From: Merdibacter sp965119685
GTDB lineage: Bacteria; Bacillota_I; Bacilli_A; Erysipelotrichales; Erysipelotrichaceae
DNA length: 64,000 nt
Assembly: GCA_965119685.1 (NCBI GenBank)
Contig: OZ221971.1
Span: forward strand, 682,001 to 746,000
Direction of reading: 5' to 3'
In this document: positions 18,829 through 28,100 of the stretch, piece after piece
How positions within the stretch are numbered: the first letter of the stretch is position 1
Layout of the letters: each line of letters starts with the position of its first letter
Notes under the pieces: generated by a model
Told to the model about the DNA's origin: nothing
What the model saw: only the letters and a program-made list of their open reading frames with translations
The model's database searches: none
Translations under genes and position numbers: made by a program

Positions 18829-19308
18829 CATAGACCTCCTTTTTATGGACGCTGTATGTGCACGTTTACCGTTGATGAATATTTGCCGCCGCCTTGGCAG
18901 CAGCGCTGTATGGATAGGTGCGAGAAGGCAAAGAAAGACAGCTTGCTTGCTTTTTAGTGTATGTGAAGTGAAGATCAGAAATGTCTGTGTGAAAGCGGCT
19001 ATGCTCTTTGCGCGGGGAAGAGGGGCAGACAGGAGATGGAAACAGAGGATGTGCAAGCAGCTTTGATGAGCAGGCACAGAGGGAAACCGTGCGCGGCGGT
19101 AGCATTAAGGGAGGAATGCGGCGCTTTTGCGCACATTTTTAGGCGCTCGCACATAGACTGATGATGGGAAAAAGCAAGCGTCTCGATCAGGAGAAAAGAT
19201 GGCGCAGCGAAAAAGGGGTTTAGGAATATGAGGATTTGGGAAACAGCCTGCGGGAGAGTTTGGACAAAGTATTTTGGGATGAAGAAGCGAGAGGGGGCAG
19301 TCGATCAG
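18829..19308. other. divergent intergenic region
   Basis: About 480 bp between the divergent M20 deacetylase and dapF. It must hold promoters for both, but I found no clean -35/-10 pair. Short ORFs here lack ribosome sites and show no protein-like composition. Confidence 0.4.
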
Positions 19309-20205
19309 ATGAAAATACCGGTTGCGAAATATCATGGCTGTGGCAATGATTTTATCATCGTGCGCAGGCAGCATCTGCCGATGCAGACGCCCTCCTCACT
19401 GGTGCACTCGCTGTGTGATCGGCATAGGGGAATCGGCGCGGATGGATGTATCGTCGTCGGTGAACAGCCGTTACGAATGGAAATTTATAATCAGGATGGC
19501 AGCCGAGCACCGATGTGCGGCAACGGTATTCGCTGTTTTGCGGCGTATTGTCAGGATCAGGGAATACAGTCGGAACAGACGTATACTGTAGTCACGGATG
19601 TCGGGAATCGGCGAATCGAGGTGCTAGGCGAGCATCCTTTTAGAGCGCGTGTCGACATGGGAACGCCTGTATGGAAAAATGATCGCATCGGTGTAAAAGG
19701 AACAATGTGGGGAGAAAAGCTCACCGTGAAAAGCGGGGAGGTGTTCATCGTTTATCCCTTGTTTATGACGACGATACACACGGTGATCTTTGTGTGTGAA
19801 CCGCGTAGTGATTTCGCAATGATCGGCGCGCAAATCTGCCGTCATCCGCTGTATGCCAAGGGGACGAATGTCGACTTTGTGCAGGTGTGTGGGAAAAGAG
19901 GGCTTCGTCTATGGACGTATGAGCGAGGCGTCGGCATGACGTTAGCCTGCGGGAGCGGCGCCTGTGCCGCCTTCGTCTGCGCACAGCGGTTGCGAAAGGT
20001 GGAAAGGCAGGTATCTGTACAGATGGAAGGCGGCGCTTTGACAATCGCGGTGGATGCGCAGGGAAAGGTGTGGATGAGCGGGGAAGCCATAAGGATTATG
20101 GAAGGGATATTTCTATGGGAAGAGGAAAGGATGGAACAAGACGCTGTGGATAACGGCGGGGAGGATGCAAGGGCAGAAAATGGGCGCATCGATAAGGAGT
20201 CGTGA
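19309..20205 (+). CDS. dapF: diaminopimelate epimerase
   Basis: A 298-aa cofactor-independent epimerase converting LL- to meso-diaminopimelate for peptidoglycan and lysine. The two active-site cysteines are in PMCGNGIRCF and LACGSGACAA, and YHGCGNDFI is the N-terminal signature. I set the start at ATG 19309, behind GAGGGGG (19291-19297), because conserved sequence begins there. The last 30 residues are a glutamate-rich tail (EEERMEQDAVDNGGEDARAE) beyond the usual end of the family and may be disordered. dapH follows after 63 bp. Confidence 0.93.
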   Translation: MKIPVAKYHGCGNDFIIVRRQHLPMQTPSSLVHSLCDRHRGIGADGCIVVGEQPLRMEIYNQDGSRAPMCGNGIRCFAAYCQDQGIQSEQTYTVVTDVGNRRIEVLGEHPFRARVDMGTPVWKNDRIGVKGTMWGEKLTVKSGEVFIVYPLFMTTIHTVIFVCEPRSDFAMIGAQICRHPLYAKGTNVDFVQVCGKRGLRLWTYERGVGMTLACGSGACAAFVCAQRLRKVERQVSVQMEGGALTIAVDAQGKVWMSGEAIRIMEGIFLWEEERMEQDAVDNGGEDARAENGRIDKES

Positions 20206-20268
20206 GGGAGAAGGGGAGCTTCATGAAAAGGATTGCGCGGCAATGATTGAAAATGACAGGAGGAGCTT

Positions 20269-20982
20269 ATGGAAGCACAGGAGTTGATTGCGTTGATTCA
20301 CGATGCGAAGAAAAGAACGCCGGTCAAGCTGTATTATCAATCGAAACAGCCGATCGCATTCGCTAACTGCCGCGTTTTCGGCAATGTGGTGTTTGGCGAA
20401 TGGGAGGATATTCAGGCGGCGCTGGAACGACACCGTGAGGATGTGGTCGATTATGTGGTGGAAGCGTCCTGCCGCAACAGCGCGCTGCCGCTGTCGGACA
20501 TCAAGGGAATCCCTGCCCGTATCGAGCCGGGGGCACTCATCCGCGATCAGGTGGAGATCAAAGAAAATGCGGTAATCATGATGGGAGCGATCATCAATGT
20601 CGGCGCATGTATCGAGGCAGAGACGATGATCGATATGGGCGCTGTCATCGGCGCCCGCGCACGCATTGGCAGGGGGTGTCATATCGGAGCGGGAGCGGTG
20701 ATTGCCGGGGTGGTGGAGCCGCTTGGCGCAAAGCCGGTCGTCATTGAGGACGAGGTGCTGGTCGGCGCAAACGCGGTGGTGATCGAAGGCGTTCATATCG
20801 GCAAGGGCGCGGTGATCGCCGCGGGGGCAATCGTTACGGCAGATGTGCCAAAAGATGCCGTCGCCGCGGGTGTGCCGGCGCGTATTGTCAAATATAAGGA
20901 TGCAAAAACAAAGGAAAGGACGCGGTTCGCAAAGGAACTGCGGTCACTGCAAACAGCAAACGAGGGAGATGAAAGCGTCTGA
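20269..20982 (+). CDS. dapH: tetrahydrodipicolinate N-acetyltransferase
   Basis: A 237-aa left-handed beta-helix acyltransferase. The hexapeptide repeats run from about residue 95 to 205 (VIMMGAIINVGACIEAETMI; GAVIGARARIGRGCHIGAGA). The N-terminal 80 residues match the DapH-type substrate domain. It acetylates tetrahydrodipicolinate, committing the cell to the acetylase branch completed by the M20 deacetylase across the gap. AGGAGG precedes the ATG. The final codons overlap a hairpin with a T-run. Confidence 0.93.
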   Translation: MEAQELIALIHDAKKRTPVKLYYQSKQPIAFANCRVFGNVVFGEWEDIQAALERHREDVVDYVVEASCRNSALPLSDIKGIPARIEPGALIRDQVEIKENAVIMMGAIINVGACIEAETMIDMGAVIGARARIGRGCHIGAGAVIAGVVEPLGAKPVVIEDEVLVGANAVVIEGVHIGKGAVIAAGAIVTADVPKDAVAAGVPARIVKYKDAKTKERTRFAKELRSLQTANEGDESV

Positions 20983-20997
20983 AAAGGCGCTTTTTTA
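20973..20997 (+). terminator. terminator after dapH
   Basis: AAGCG (20973-20977) pairs with CGCTT (20988-20992), followed by six Ts. It overlaps the dapH stop codon. The rest of 20998-21240 shows no gene. Confidence 0.6.
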
Positions 20998-21249
20998 GCG
21001 CAGGAGGGAGCGATTAGTAAAGAGAAGCTATTGAGGTAACACCGAATAAAGGCGTGCCATCAATCAGGGCGCTTTTTAAAGCATTACCTTGTCGCCAAAG
21101 GAAACGCACACCCGCAGCGTTCTTTTTCTTTGCGTCTCATCTTTTGGGGATGTTACATAGCCTGCGCTCATGGACATAGGAAAGAGGAGACACTGAGGAA
21201 AAACAAGATATGAATGAAAACTACGGCGATGAATGGAAAATATTAACAG

Positions 21250-21299
21250 TGAAATCGTTCATTTATTGAACCACCCCACAAGAGGCTTGTTGCTATAAT
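21250..21299 (+). promoter_or_regulatory. extended -10 promoter with candidate cre site
   Basis: TGCTATAAT (21291-21299) is an extended -10 without a good -35. TGAAATCGTTCATT (21250-21263) matches 12 of 14 positions of the CcpA cre consensus as I recall it. A cre upstream of a PTS operon would give glucose repression. Both sites precede the EIIBC gene at 21423. Confidence 0.5.
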
Positions 21300-21422
21300 G
21301 AAATCAAAGAAAAGGTATGCGGAAAAGAAACATCCATCGTTTTCGCAGCCGTAGTATTCCGATTTATGCAATTGCCTAAATATTTATCATTTCAGTCATT
21401 TTCGTGAAAGGAGGATTTTTCG

Positions 21423-22796
21423 ATGAGTAAAAAGAACTATGCGCAAATGGCAAAAGCGATCGTCGACAACTGCGGAGGTGCAGACAATATCTCCTCGATC
21501 ACCCACTGTATGACAAGGCTTCGAGTGCAGGCAAAGGACAGCGATAAAATTGACGTGGAGGCGATCAAAGCGATCCCGGGAGTTTTGAATTTAATTGTGA
21601 AGGTGGGAGAATATCAGATCGTCATTGGTCAAGATGTCCCTAACCTGTATGCGGAGGTCGTTCAATTAGGAGATTTTGCCGGCGGCAGCGTGGAGGACGC
21701 ACAGGCAGCCAGCGAGGATATGAAGAAACACAATCCCCTCAGCGGCATCATGGATTTCATCGGCGGAACCTTTTCCCCCGTTATTCCGGTATTGGTGGCG
21801 GGCGGCGTCATCGGCGCTTTTTTGACCATCCTTACCAATTTTTTCGGGCTTCCTGTCGATTCAGGTACTTATACGGTCATCTCCGCTATTAACGGCGCGG
21901 CCTTTTTCTTCCTGCCGGTATTCATCGGTTACAGTGCGGCACAGCGCTTGAAATCAAATGGAATGCTGGGGGCGCTTTTGGCCTGTGTTTTGCTGTATTC
22001 GACGATCAATGGCGTAGAGGGGTTGGATTTCTTCGGTGTTGGTATACAGGCGACAAGCTATGGACAAACCGTATTTCCGATTTTGCTGGGAGTGTTGTTT
22101 TTGTCTGTGGTCTATCGCTTTCTACAAAAGCATATTCCGATTTCGCTGCGGACGATTTTTGTCCCGGTTATCACGATGCTGCTCTCTGTCCCGGTTACGC
22201 TGATTTTTTTAGGCCCGATTGGAAACGTCGTCGGTAACTGGCTGTCGGAAGGTGTTTATGCGGTGTATCAGCTTGCGCCGCCGTTAGCGGTAATGATCAT
22301 CGGTGCTGCGAATGCGTGGCTGGTATTCTTCGGTATGAATAACGCGTTGTATCCGGTCGTATTCGCGTTATTGGCATCGGTGGGCTCCGATCCGCTGATT
22401 TGTACCGGGATGGCTCCGGCCAACGTGGCGGTTGGCGGCGCCTGTCTGGCAGTATTCATAAAAAGCCGAAATGTGACGACGAAAGGAGTAGCGTCCTCTG
22501 CAGGAATTACGGCACTTTTGGGAATCATCGAGCCAGGCGTATACGGTATTCTCTTCCCGTTAAAAAAGCCTTTGATCGGCGCTATGGTTGGCGGAGCGAT
22601 CGGCGGTTTGCTTGCAGGTTTGCTGGGGATGACGCAATATGCTGTATCCACTCCAGGATTTGTCTCACTGCCGGCGTATATCGATCCTAGCGGAAACCCT
22701 TATAACCTCATCGTTTCATTAGCGGTGATGTGCATTGCCGTCGTCATCGCGTTTATCGTTACCTATCTGCTTGGCTTTGAAGAAAAGGACAGCTGA
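21423..22796 (+). CDS. PTS beta-glucoside-family EIIBC permease (second)
   Basis: A 457-aa EIIBC, similar in plan to the one at 3586. EIIB occupies about residues 1-85 with phosphocysteine Cys29 in ITHCMTRLRV; EIIC spans about 110-457 with multiple membrane segments. It has no EIIA domain and no EIIA gene follows, so it probably borrows the EIIA encoded at 2166 or another glucose-type EIIA. The gene heads a cluster with a GH1 enzyme, two oxidoreductases, an RpiR regulator and an isomerase, suggesting an unusual glucoside whose aglycone or sugar is modified by oxidation. Confidence 0.93.
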   Translation: MSKKNYAQMAKAIVDNCGGADNISSITHCMTRLRVQAKDSDKIDVEAIKAIPGVLNLIVKVGEYQIVIGQDVPNLYAEVVQLGDFAGGSVEDAQAASEDMKKHNPLSGIMDFIGGTFSPVIPVLVAGGVIGAFLTILTNFFGLPVDSGTYTVISAINGAAFFFLPVFIGYSAAQRLKSNGMLGALLACVLLYSTINGVEGLDFFGVGIQATSYGQTVFPILLGVLFLSVVYRFLQKHIPISLRTIFVPVITMLLSVPVTLIFLGPIGNVVGNWLSEGVYAVYQLAPPLAVMIIGAANAWLVFFGMNNALYPVVFALLASVGSDPLICTGMAPANVAVGGACLAVFIKSRNVTTKGVASSAGITALLGIIEPGVYGILFPLKKPLIGAMVGGAIGGLLAGLLGMTQYAVSTPGFVSLPAYIDPSGNPYNLIVSLAVMCIAVVIAFIVTYLLGFEEKDS

Positions 22797-22847
22797 TTTC
22801 GGATGAAAGCATCTGTATTATGAGTTAAACAACAGGAGGAAAAGAAT

Positions 22848-24287
22848 ATGAAATCACAACGAACCCCTCATTTCCCTAAAGACTTTCTCTGGGGCGCCAG
22901 CTCTTCCGCATGGCAGGTGGAAGGCGCTGTGCTGGAAGATGGCAGAACACAATCGATCATCGATCTGAACTCTCAGACAAAACATCCTTATGCCGATAAC
23001 TCCATCGCCGCCGATCACTATCACCACTACAAAGAAGACGTCGCCTTGATGAAGGAATGCGGCTTTCGCAGCTATCGCTTCTCCATCTCTTGGTCCCGCA
23101 TTCTTCCTTCCCCCGATCATCACCTCAATCCCTTAGGCGTTTCCTTCTACAACAATCTGATTGACGAGCTGTTAGCCGCCGGTATCACGCCGATCGTCAC
23201 CCTCTATCACTACGATATGCCTTGTTGGGTGGATTCCCTGTGCAAGGGCTGGCGTCATCGCAGCATCATCGATGAGTTTGAATTCTACTGCCGCACCTGC
23301 TTCTCCCTGTTTGGCGATCGGGTCAAGTATTGGCTTTCCATCAACGAACAGAACATGCAGATCGTCTATGGCGACTGGCTGGGCGTCAGTAAAGGCTGTA
23401 CGGATTGGGAGAAAGAGAAATGGGATATTAACCACATCATGAACCTATGTCATGCCAAGGCGGTGATCGCCTGTCATGAGATGGTGGAAGGAGGGAAGAT
23501 CGGACCGGTGCCGGGATATGTGCCGATCTACCCGTACTCCTGTGATCCCAAGGATCAGATTGCGGCGATGAACGCGGAGGAATTGACGCAGAAGGTGTGG
23601 AATGACGTCTATGTGTTTAGGGAATACAGCACATTTATACAAAAATACTGGGAGGCACATGACATTCATCCGGACATCCGAGAGGAAGATGTACAGCTGA
23701 TGAAAGAGGCGAAGATCGACTTTATTGCGGTGAACTGCTATCGTTCGGATACGGCAAAGGCGCCGGATGAGAGCTATGTACAGCGGATCGGATTAAATAA
23801 GAGCGGAAAGAAAGGAGATTTCATCTATCCCAACATACCGGGAGAATATGCGCTGTGCAGGAATCCGTATGTGGAGGTGACGGATTGGGACTGGCATATT
23901 GACGGAGTGTGCATGCAGTATGGACTGAGGTACTTATGGGATCATTATCATCTGCCGATGATCATTACGGAGGCAGGGTATGGCGCGCATGAGGAATTGG
24001 ATGAGGAAGGGACGGTGAAGGATGAGGAGCGCATCCGCTATCTGAAGGATTATATTTATCATGTGGGATTGGCGATAGAGGAAGGAGTCGAGGTGTTTGG
24101 CTTCAATCCATGGTCGTTTACGGATTTGTTATCGACAGGGAATGGAATGGCGAAGCGATATGGATTGGTATATGTGAATACGAGCGATGAGGAGGTCAAG
24201 GATTTAAAGCGGTATAAGAAGCAGTCGTTTGGATGGTATTCGCGTCTGATTCGTTCTAACGGCACCGATTGGGGTGAAGAGGAATGA
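22848..24287 (+). CDS. GH1 6-phospho-glycosidase, mosaic codon usage
   Basis: A 479-aa family-1 glycosidase. The acid/base is Glu167 in SINEQN. The nucleophile position is Glu375, but the motif reads ITEAG instead of the nearly invariant ITENG. Codon choice changes abruptly near 23485: all 11 glycine codons before it are GGC or GGT, while nearly all later ones are GGA or GGG, until the last few codons. The protein still reads as one continuous GH1 enzyme, so the switch is at DNA level. It probably hydrolyses the phosphorylated glycoside imported by the EIIBC 52 bp upstream. Confidence 0.92.
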   Translation: MKSQRTPHFPKDFLWGASSSAWQVEGAVLEDGRTQSIIDLNSQTKHPYADNSIAADHYHHYKEDVALMKECGFRSYRFSISWSRILPSPDHHLNPLGVSFYNNLIDELLAAGITPIVTLYHYDMPCWVDSLCKGWRHRSIIDEFEFYCRTCFSLFGDRVKYWLSINEQNMQIVYGDWLGVSKGCTDWEKEKWDINHIMNLCHAKAVIACHEMVEGGKIGPVPGYVPIYPYSCDPKDQIAAMNAEELTQKVWNDVYVFREYSTFIQKYWEAHDIHPDIREEDVQLMKEAKIDFIAVNCYRSDTAKAPDESYVQRIGLNKSGKKGDFIYPNIPGEYALCRNPYVEVTDWDWHIDGVCMQYGLRYLWDHYHLPMIITEAGYGAHEELDEEGTVKDEERIRYLKDYIYHVGLAIEEGVEVFGFNPWSFTDLLSTGNGMAKRYGLVYVNTSDEEVKDLKRYKKQSFGWYSRLIRSNGTDWGEEE

Positions 24288-24333
24288 GAAATCAAAATGA
24301 GTGCACTGCATATATGAAAGGAGAAGATCGGCG

Positions 24334-25350
24334 ATGAGATTGGGGATTTTCGGCGCAGGAATGATCGTGCATGATTTTTTGTCCATGGTGCATCAGCTAA
24401 AAGGCATAGAGCTGGCTTACATTTGTGCGACACCAGCGGAGAGTGATCTTTTGAAAAAACTGTGCAAGGACTATGCGATCCCTCGCTATTATGTGGATAT
24501 CGACGAGGCTTTTTGCGATGATACGGCGGACACCTGTTACATCGCGGTCCCTAATCATCTGCATTATGATTTTGCCAAAAAAGCGCTGCTGGCACATCGT
24601 CATGTGATTTGCGAGAAGCCGCTGACGGCAAATGCGGCACAGGCAAAGGAGCTTGCGGCACTTGCCGAAGCAAAAGGGCGCATGCTTGTAGAAGCGATGT
24701 CCACCTACTATTTGCCTAACGCTAAACGCATCAAAGAATTGTTGCCGACACTGGGAGAGATCAAGCTTGCGGTATTTAATTTTTCATCGTATTCCAGTCG
24801 CTACGATCGCTTTAAAGCCGGTGAGATACTGCCTGCGTTCGACTGCCGAAAAGCGGGCGGCGCCTTGATGGACTTGAACATCTATCAGATTAGCTTGGCA
24901 GTATATCTGTTTGGCAGGCCGCAAGCAATCGCCTATTATGCGAATATACAAAGAGGGATCGATACCTCCGGTGTGCTCATACTGAGCTATGAGGGCTTTC
25001 AGGCTGTGTTGATTGCCGCTAAGGACTGCAAAGCACCGGTGAGTGCGACGATTCAAGGTGATCAACAATGCCTGCTGTTAAAGGGGCCTGCGAACATGTT
25101 GGAGGGGTATCAGGTGATGGATGCGCACGGCAGAGATTGGATGAAAGATGATGGGTGCTACAAAAGTGAGAACGATTCGGGAAAACATCGGATGTACGAT
25201 GAATTTACAGAGTTTATCCGCATCGTGAAAGAAGAGGATTTACAGGCGGCTCGCCGTATGCTTGCTTATTCCCTGATGGCGATGGAAATCCAAAACGAAG
25301 CGCGCCAAAAAGCCGGCATCGTATTTCCTGCAGACGCAGCTTATGAATGA
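24334..25350 (+). CDS. Gfo/Idh/MocA-family oxidoreductase
   Basis: A 338-aa NAD(P)-dependent dehydrogenase. The Rossmann motif GIFGAGMIVHDF lies at the N-terminus, and CEKPLT is the EKP motif containing the conserved lysine. The C-terminal domain is the typical open beta sheet. The ATG at 24334 was chosen for GAAAGGAG upstream. Its stop overlaps the RpiR start. Together with a second family member at 27030 and a TIM-barrel isomerase, it may oxidise and re-reduce a sugar, as in redox-neutral deglycosylation pathways; the substrate is unknown. Confidence 0.9.
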   Translation: MRLGIFGAGMIVHDFLSMVHQLKGIELAYICATPAESDLLKKLCKDYAIPRYYVDIDEAFCDDTADTCYIAVPNHLHYDFAKKALLAHRHVICEKPLTANAAQAKELAALAEAKGRMLVEAMSTYYLPNAKRIKELLPTLGEIKLAVFNFSSYSSRYDRFKAGEILPAFDCRKAGGALMDLNIYQISLAVYLFGRPQAIAYYANIQRGIDTSGVLILSYEGFQAVLIAAKDCKAPVSATIQGDQQCLLLKGPANMLEGYQVMDAHGRDWMKDDGCYKSENDSGKHRMYDEFTEFIRIVKEEDLQAARRMLAYSLMAMEIQNEARQKAGIVFPADAAYE

Positions 25351-26182
25351 GATAAAAAACTTCTCGCTGATGACGGCGCTGCTCTCCGTCATCAACGATA
25401 ATGAGACCGAGGATGTCAGCTATGCGATCGCCCATTATTTATTAGAGCATTTTCATGAGTTGGATGCGCTGTCAATCTATGATATTTTAGATCACTGCTA
25501 TGTTTCCAGAAGCGGCGTACGCCGGTTTTGCCGTTCGATCGGCTATTCTAACTTTTCTGATATTAAGGCCAGAAGCAAGGAGTGGAATTTTCAATATGAA
25601 AAATATTTAACGATGGCAACACGGTTTTCCATGTATTCCAACCCCCGTCAAAACATCAATCAGGTACTGGATGACATTGAAAAGGTGATGAGTGAAGAGA
25701 TCATCGGAAATATCGTCGATGTGATTCACAGAAGCAAGCGCGTCTTTGTCGTTGTCTCTGAGTTCTCCGGCTCTTCCGTCAAGCAGTTTCAGCAGTCTAT
25801 GGCGGCGATGGGAAAGATCATTCGGGTGATGACCAGTTCTTATATCGATGAGAATTCATTGAAGCAGCTGGATGTGGACGATGCACTCATCACCATATCG
25901 ATTACCGGCAACTACGCCCTCCAGGTCAAACGCTTGATTGAGGAGCTGGACAGCGAACGAATCTTATTTACTTTAAATAAAACGAGTTCAGCAGCAGAAA
26001 GCTATGACGAGGTGATCTATTTCGGAGAGGATCAGTCGATGGAACTGACGAGGGAATATTCCATGTATGGCGTTGACTATCTGTTTGACCTGATCTTTTC
26101 CGCATATGTGATGAAGTATCATATCAACAAAGAATTGCCGGCGGGCATGGCAAACGCTTCGACAGGGAGGGATAGAGAGTGA
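25343..26182 (+). CDS. MurR/RpiR-family transcriptional regulator
   Basis: A 279-aa regulator with an N-terminal HTH_6 domain (YDILDHCYVSRSGVRRFCRS; residues about 40-65) and a C-terminal SIS sugar-phosphate-binding domain (about 120-260). It starts inside the end of the preceding oxidoreductase gene and overlaps the next gene by 4 bp (GTGA), so it is embedded in the operon. It presumably senses a phosphosugar from the PTS and controls the operon from the promoter near 21291. Whether it represses or activates is unknown. Confidence 0.9.
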   Translation: MNEIKNFSLMTALLSVINDNETEDVSYAIAHYLLEHFHELDALSIYDILDHCYVSRSGVRRFCRSIGYSNFSDIKARSKEWNFQYEKYLTMATRFSMYSNPRQNINQVLDDIEKVMSEEIIGNIVDVIHRSKRVFVVVSEFSGSSVKQFQQSMAAMGKIIRVMTSSYIDENSLKQLDVDDALITISITGNYALQVKRLIEELDSERILFTLNKTSSAAESYDEVIYFGEDQSMELTREYSMYGVDYLFDLIFSAYVMKYHINKELPAGMANASTGRDRE

Positions 26183-27015
26183 AAAAACTGGTAAATTTCA
26201 TGTTGTTTGCGGATGCGCCCTCTACGTTAGAGGAGAAACTATTGTTGGCAAAACGCTATGGCTATGACGGCATCGAATGCTCTCCTGAGGAAATCCTGTG
26301 TTTGAAGACAGAGCATATACAAAAGATCATTCAGGATGCCGGCATACCGATCGCTTCCTGTGTTATGCCGTTTCTGCCGGTTGAGGAGGAAGCGGGGTCA
26401 TATCAAAAAAAGCTTGCGGAATTTGCAAAAACGGCTGCCATCATGGGGAAGGTCGGGGTTAAGCTGTGCACCTCTTTTGTCAGAAGCAGCAGCGAGCATT
26501 ATCGTTATGAAGAAAATTATCGGCTGCATGTGGAACGATGGAAACCGATCGCCGCCCTTTTGAACAACCATGGGATACGTCTTTCTTTAGAGTTTTTAGG
26601 ACCGAAAACCACGCAGGAAAAAAGAAAGTATCCTTTTATTCGCACAGCGCAGCAGCTATTGCCGCTCTGTATGGACATCGGTGATCATGTTGGAATCACC
26701 TTTGATTTCTGGCACTGGTATTCCGGAGGCGGCGACCGATCTGTTTTTGAGGACATCGGCGGTACAGAGCATATCTATTGTGTTCATCTCAATGACGCTT
26801 ATGCAAAAGCGGCGGATACGCTGCCGGATAAACCACGGCGGTTGGCCGGGACGAGCAAAGTAATCGATACGACCTTTTTAGTAGAATCGCTTCGACGCTG
26901 TCACTATCAGGGCTATGTGCTCTCGGAATCTTTTGACGAAGTGTTGAAGGGAAGAGCGTTGGAAGAAAATTTGCAGACGGTGAGGACGGTCATGCGAAAC
27001 GTATTGCAGGAATAG
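26179..27015 (+). CDS. sugar phosphate isomerase/epimerase (xylose-isomerase-like TIM barrel)
   Basis: A 278-aa protein of the AP-endonuclease-2-like TIM barrel family. Metal-binding positions fit SLEFLG (Glu), GITFDFWHWY (Asp, His), VHLND (His, Asp) and SESF near the C-terminus (Glu). It starts at GTG 26179, with GGGAGGG upstream, and overlaps the regulator by 4 bp. Such enzymes often work next to Gfo/Idh/MocA dehydrogenases on keto-sugars or inositols. Confidence 0.85.
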   Translation: MKKLVNFMLFADAPSTLEEKLLLAKRYGYDGIECSPEEILCLKTEHIQKIIQDAGIPIASCVMPFLPVEEEAGSYQKKLAEFAKTAAIMGKVGVKLCTSFVRSSSEHYRYEENYRLHVERWKPIAALLNNHGIRLSLEFLGPKTTQEKRKYPFIRTAQQLLPLCMDIGDHVGITFDFWHWYSGGGDRSVFEDIGGTEHIYCVHLNDAYAKAADTLPDKPRRLAGTSKVIDTTFLVESLRRCHYQGYVLSESFDEVLKGRALEENLQTVRTVMRNVLQE

Positions 27016-27029
27016 AGGAGGGATATGTC

Positions 27030-28058
27030 ATGCTGACAGTCGCATATATCGGATTTGGAACAAGTGTCAAACGCTATCATCTCCCTTATGTGGAGAGAAG
27101 AAAAGATATTGTCAGAGTAAAATACATTTATCGCAGAAAGGAAGATGTGGAAAAGGAAGGAACGCAAGAGGAGTCGTGGTATCCGCAGATCTGTTTTACA
27201 AGCGATCTCGATCAGGTCATGGAGGATGATGAAGTCAATCTGATCGTCGTCAATACGCCTAACCCCTTTCACACTGAATATTCGCTCATGGCGTTAGCGC
27301 ATGGAAAGCATGTTCTGTGTGAAAAGCCGTTTGCGCAGTCGCTGGAGGAAGCGCAGCAGGTGCTGGAGTTCGCAAAACAGAAACAGCTGCTGGCAATGCC
27401 GAATCAAAATCGCCGCTTTGATGCGGACATGCGGACGGTGCGCAAGGTTATCGCATCGGGGAAGCTGGGAGAGATCGTGGAATTTGAATCACATTATGAT
27501 TATTTCGATTCTCAGCGGGCACTGTCAAAGATGTTTGCATGGATTGAGGGCATCGGTATTCATCCGATCGATCAGGTGATCGATTTGTTCGGGATTCCTC
27601 AAAGGGTGAGCTATGACTGTCGCAGTATTGACTTTCCCGGTCAGGCGGATACATATTGGGACATCGATCTGTTTTATGCACATGGGATGAAAGCGATCGT
27701 AAAGACGAGCATGTATGTAAAGCTGGATTACCCGCGCTTCATCGTCCATGGAAAGAAAGGCAGCTTTTTGATGCCGTCTTTGGGACATCAGTCGTCCGCG
27801 CCCGCCCCTTGCAAAGCGATGCAGGTCTCGTTTGACCCGCTGCCTGAAGCATATTGGGGGACTTTGAGCTATGTTGACGAGCATCATCAGACGGTGGTGG
27901 AAAAAGTGCCCCTCGAGGTGCAGGACTACGGCTGTATTTATCAAAACATCGACGATGTGCTATTCCATCGAGGGAAGAAACTGATTTCGGATGAGCAGAC
28001 CTTAGCTGTGCTACGCATTGTCAAAGAGGCGGAGCAGGCGGCAAGAGCTGCCGGTTAA
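27030..28058 (+). CDS. Gfo/Idh/MocA-family oxidoreductase (second)
   Basis: A 342-aa NAD(P)-dependent oxidoreductase resembling scyllo-inositol-dehydrogenase-like YhhX/YdgJ proteins. AYIGFGTSVKRYHLPY is the dinucleotide-binding start, LCEKPFAQS carries the EKP lysine, and the GIGIHPIDQVIDLFG segment holds the conserved D-x-x-x-H-like region. It is last in the operon and is followed by a strong terminator at 28101. It shares only family-level similarity with the gene at 24334, so it is not a recent duplicate. Confidence 0.9.
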   Translation: MLTVAYIGFGTSVKRYHLPYVERRKDIVRVKYIYRRKEDVEKEGTQEESWYPQICFTSDLDQVMEDDEVNLIVVNTPNPFHTEYSLMALAHGKHVLCEKPFAQSLEEAQQVLEFAKQKQLLAMPNQNRRFDADMRTVRKVIASGKLGEIVEFESHYDYFDSQRALSKMFAWIEGIGIHPIDQVIDLFGIPQRVSYDCRSIDFPGQADTYWDIDLFYAHGMKAIVKTSMYVKLDYPRFIVHGKKGSFLMPSLGHQSSAPAPCKAMQVSFDPLPEAYWGTLSYVDEHHQTVVEKVPLEVQDYGCIYQNIDDVLFHRGKKLISDEQTLAVLRIVKEAEQAARAAG

Positions 28059-28100
28059 CTGCCGTTTCATTGGTGAAGAGTCTTTTATTTGGTATTGAAG

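Noticed and set aside
18845..19066. Small ORF in the dap divergent gap
   Set aside because: No ribosome site and unlikely composition; probably chance.
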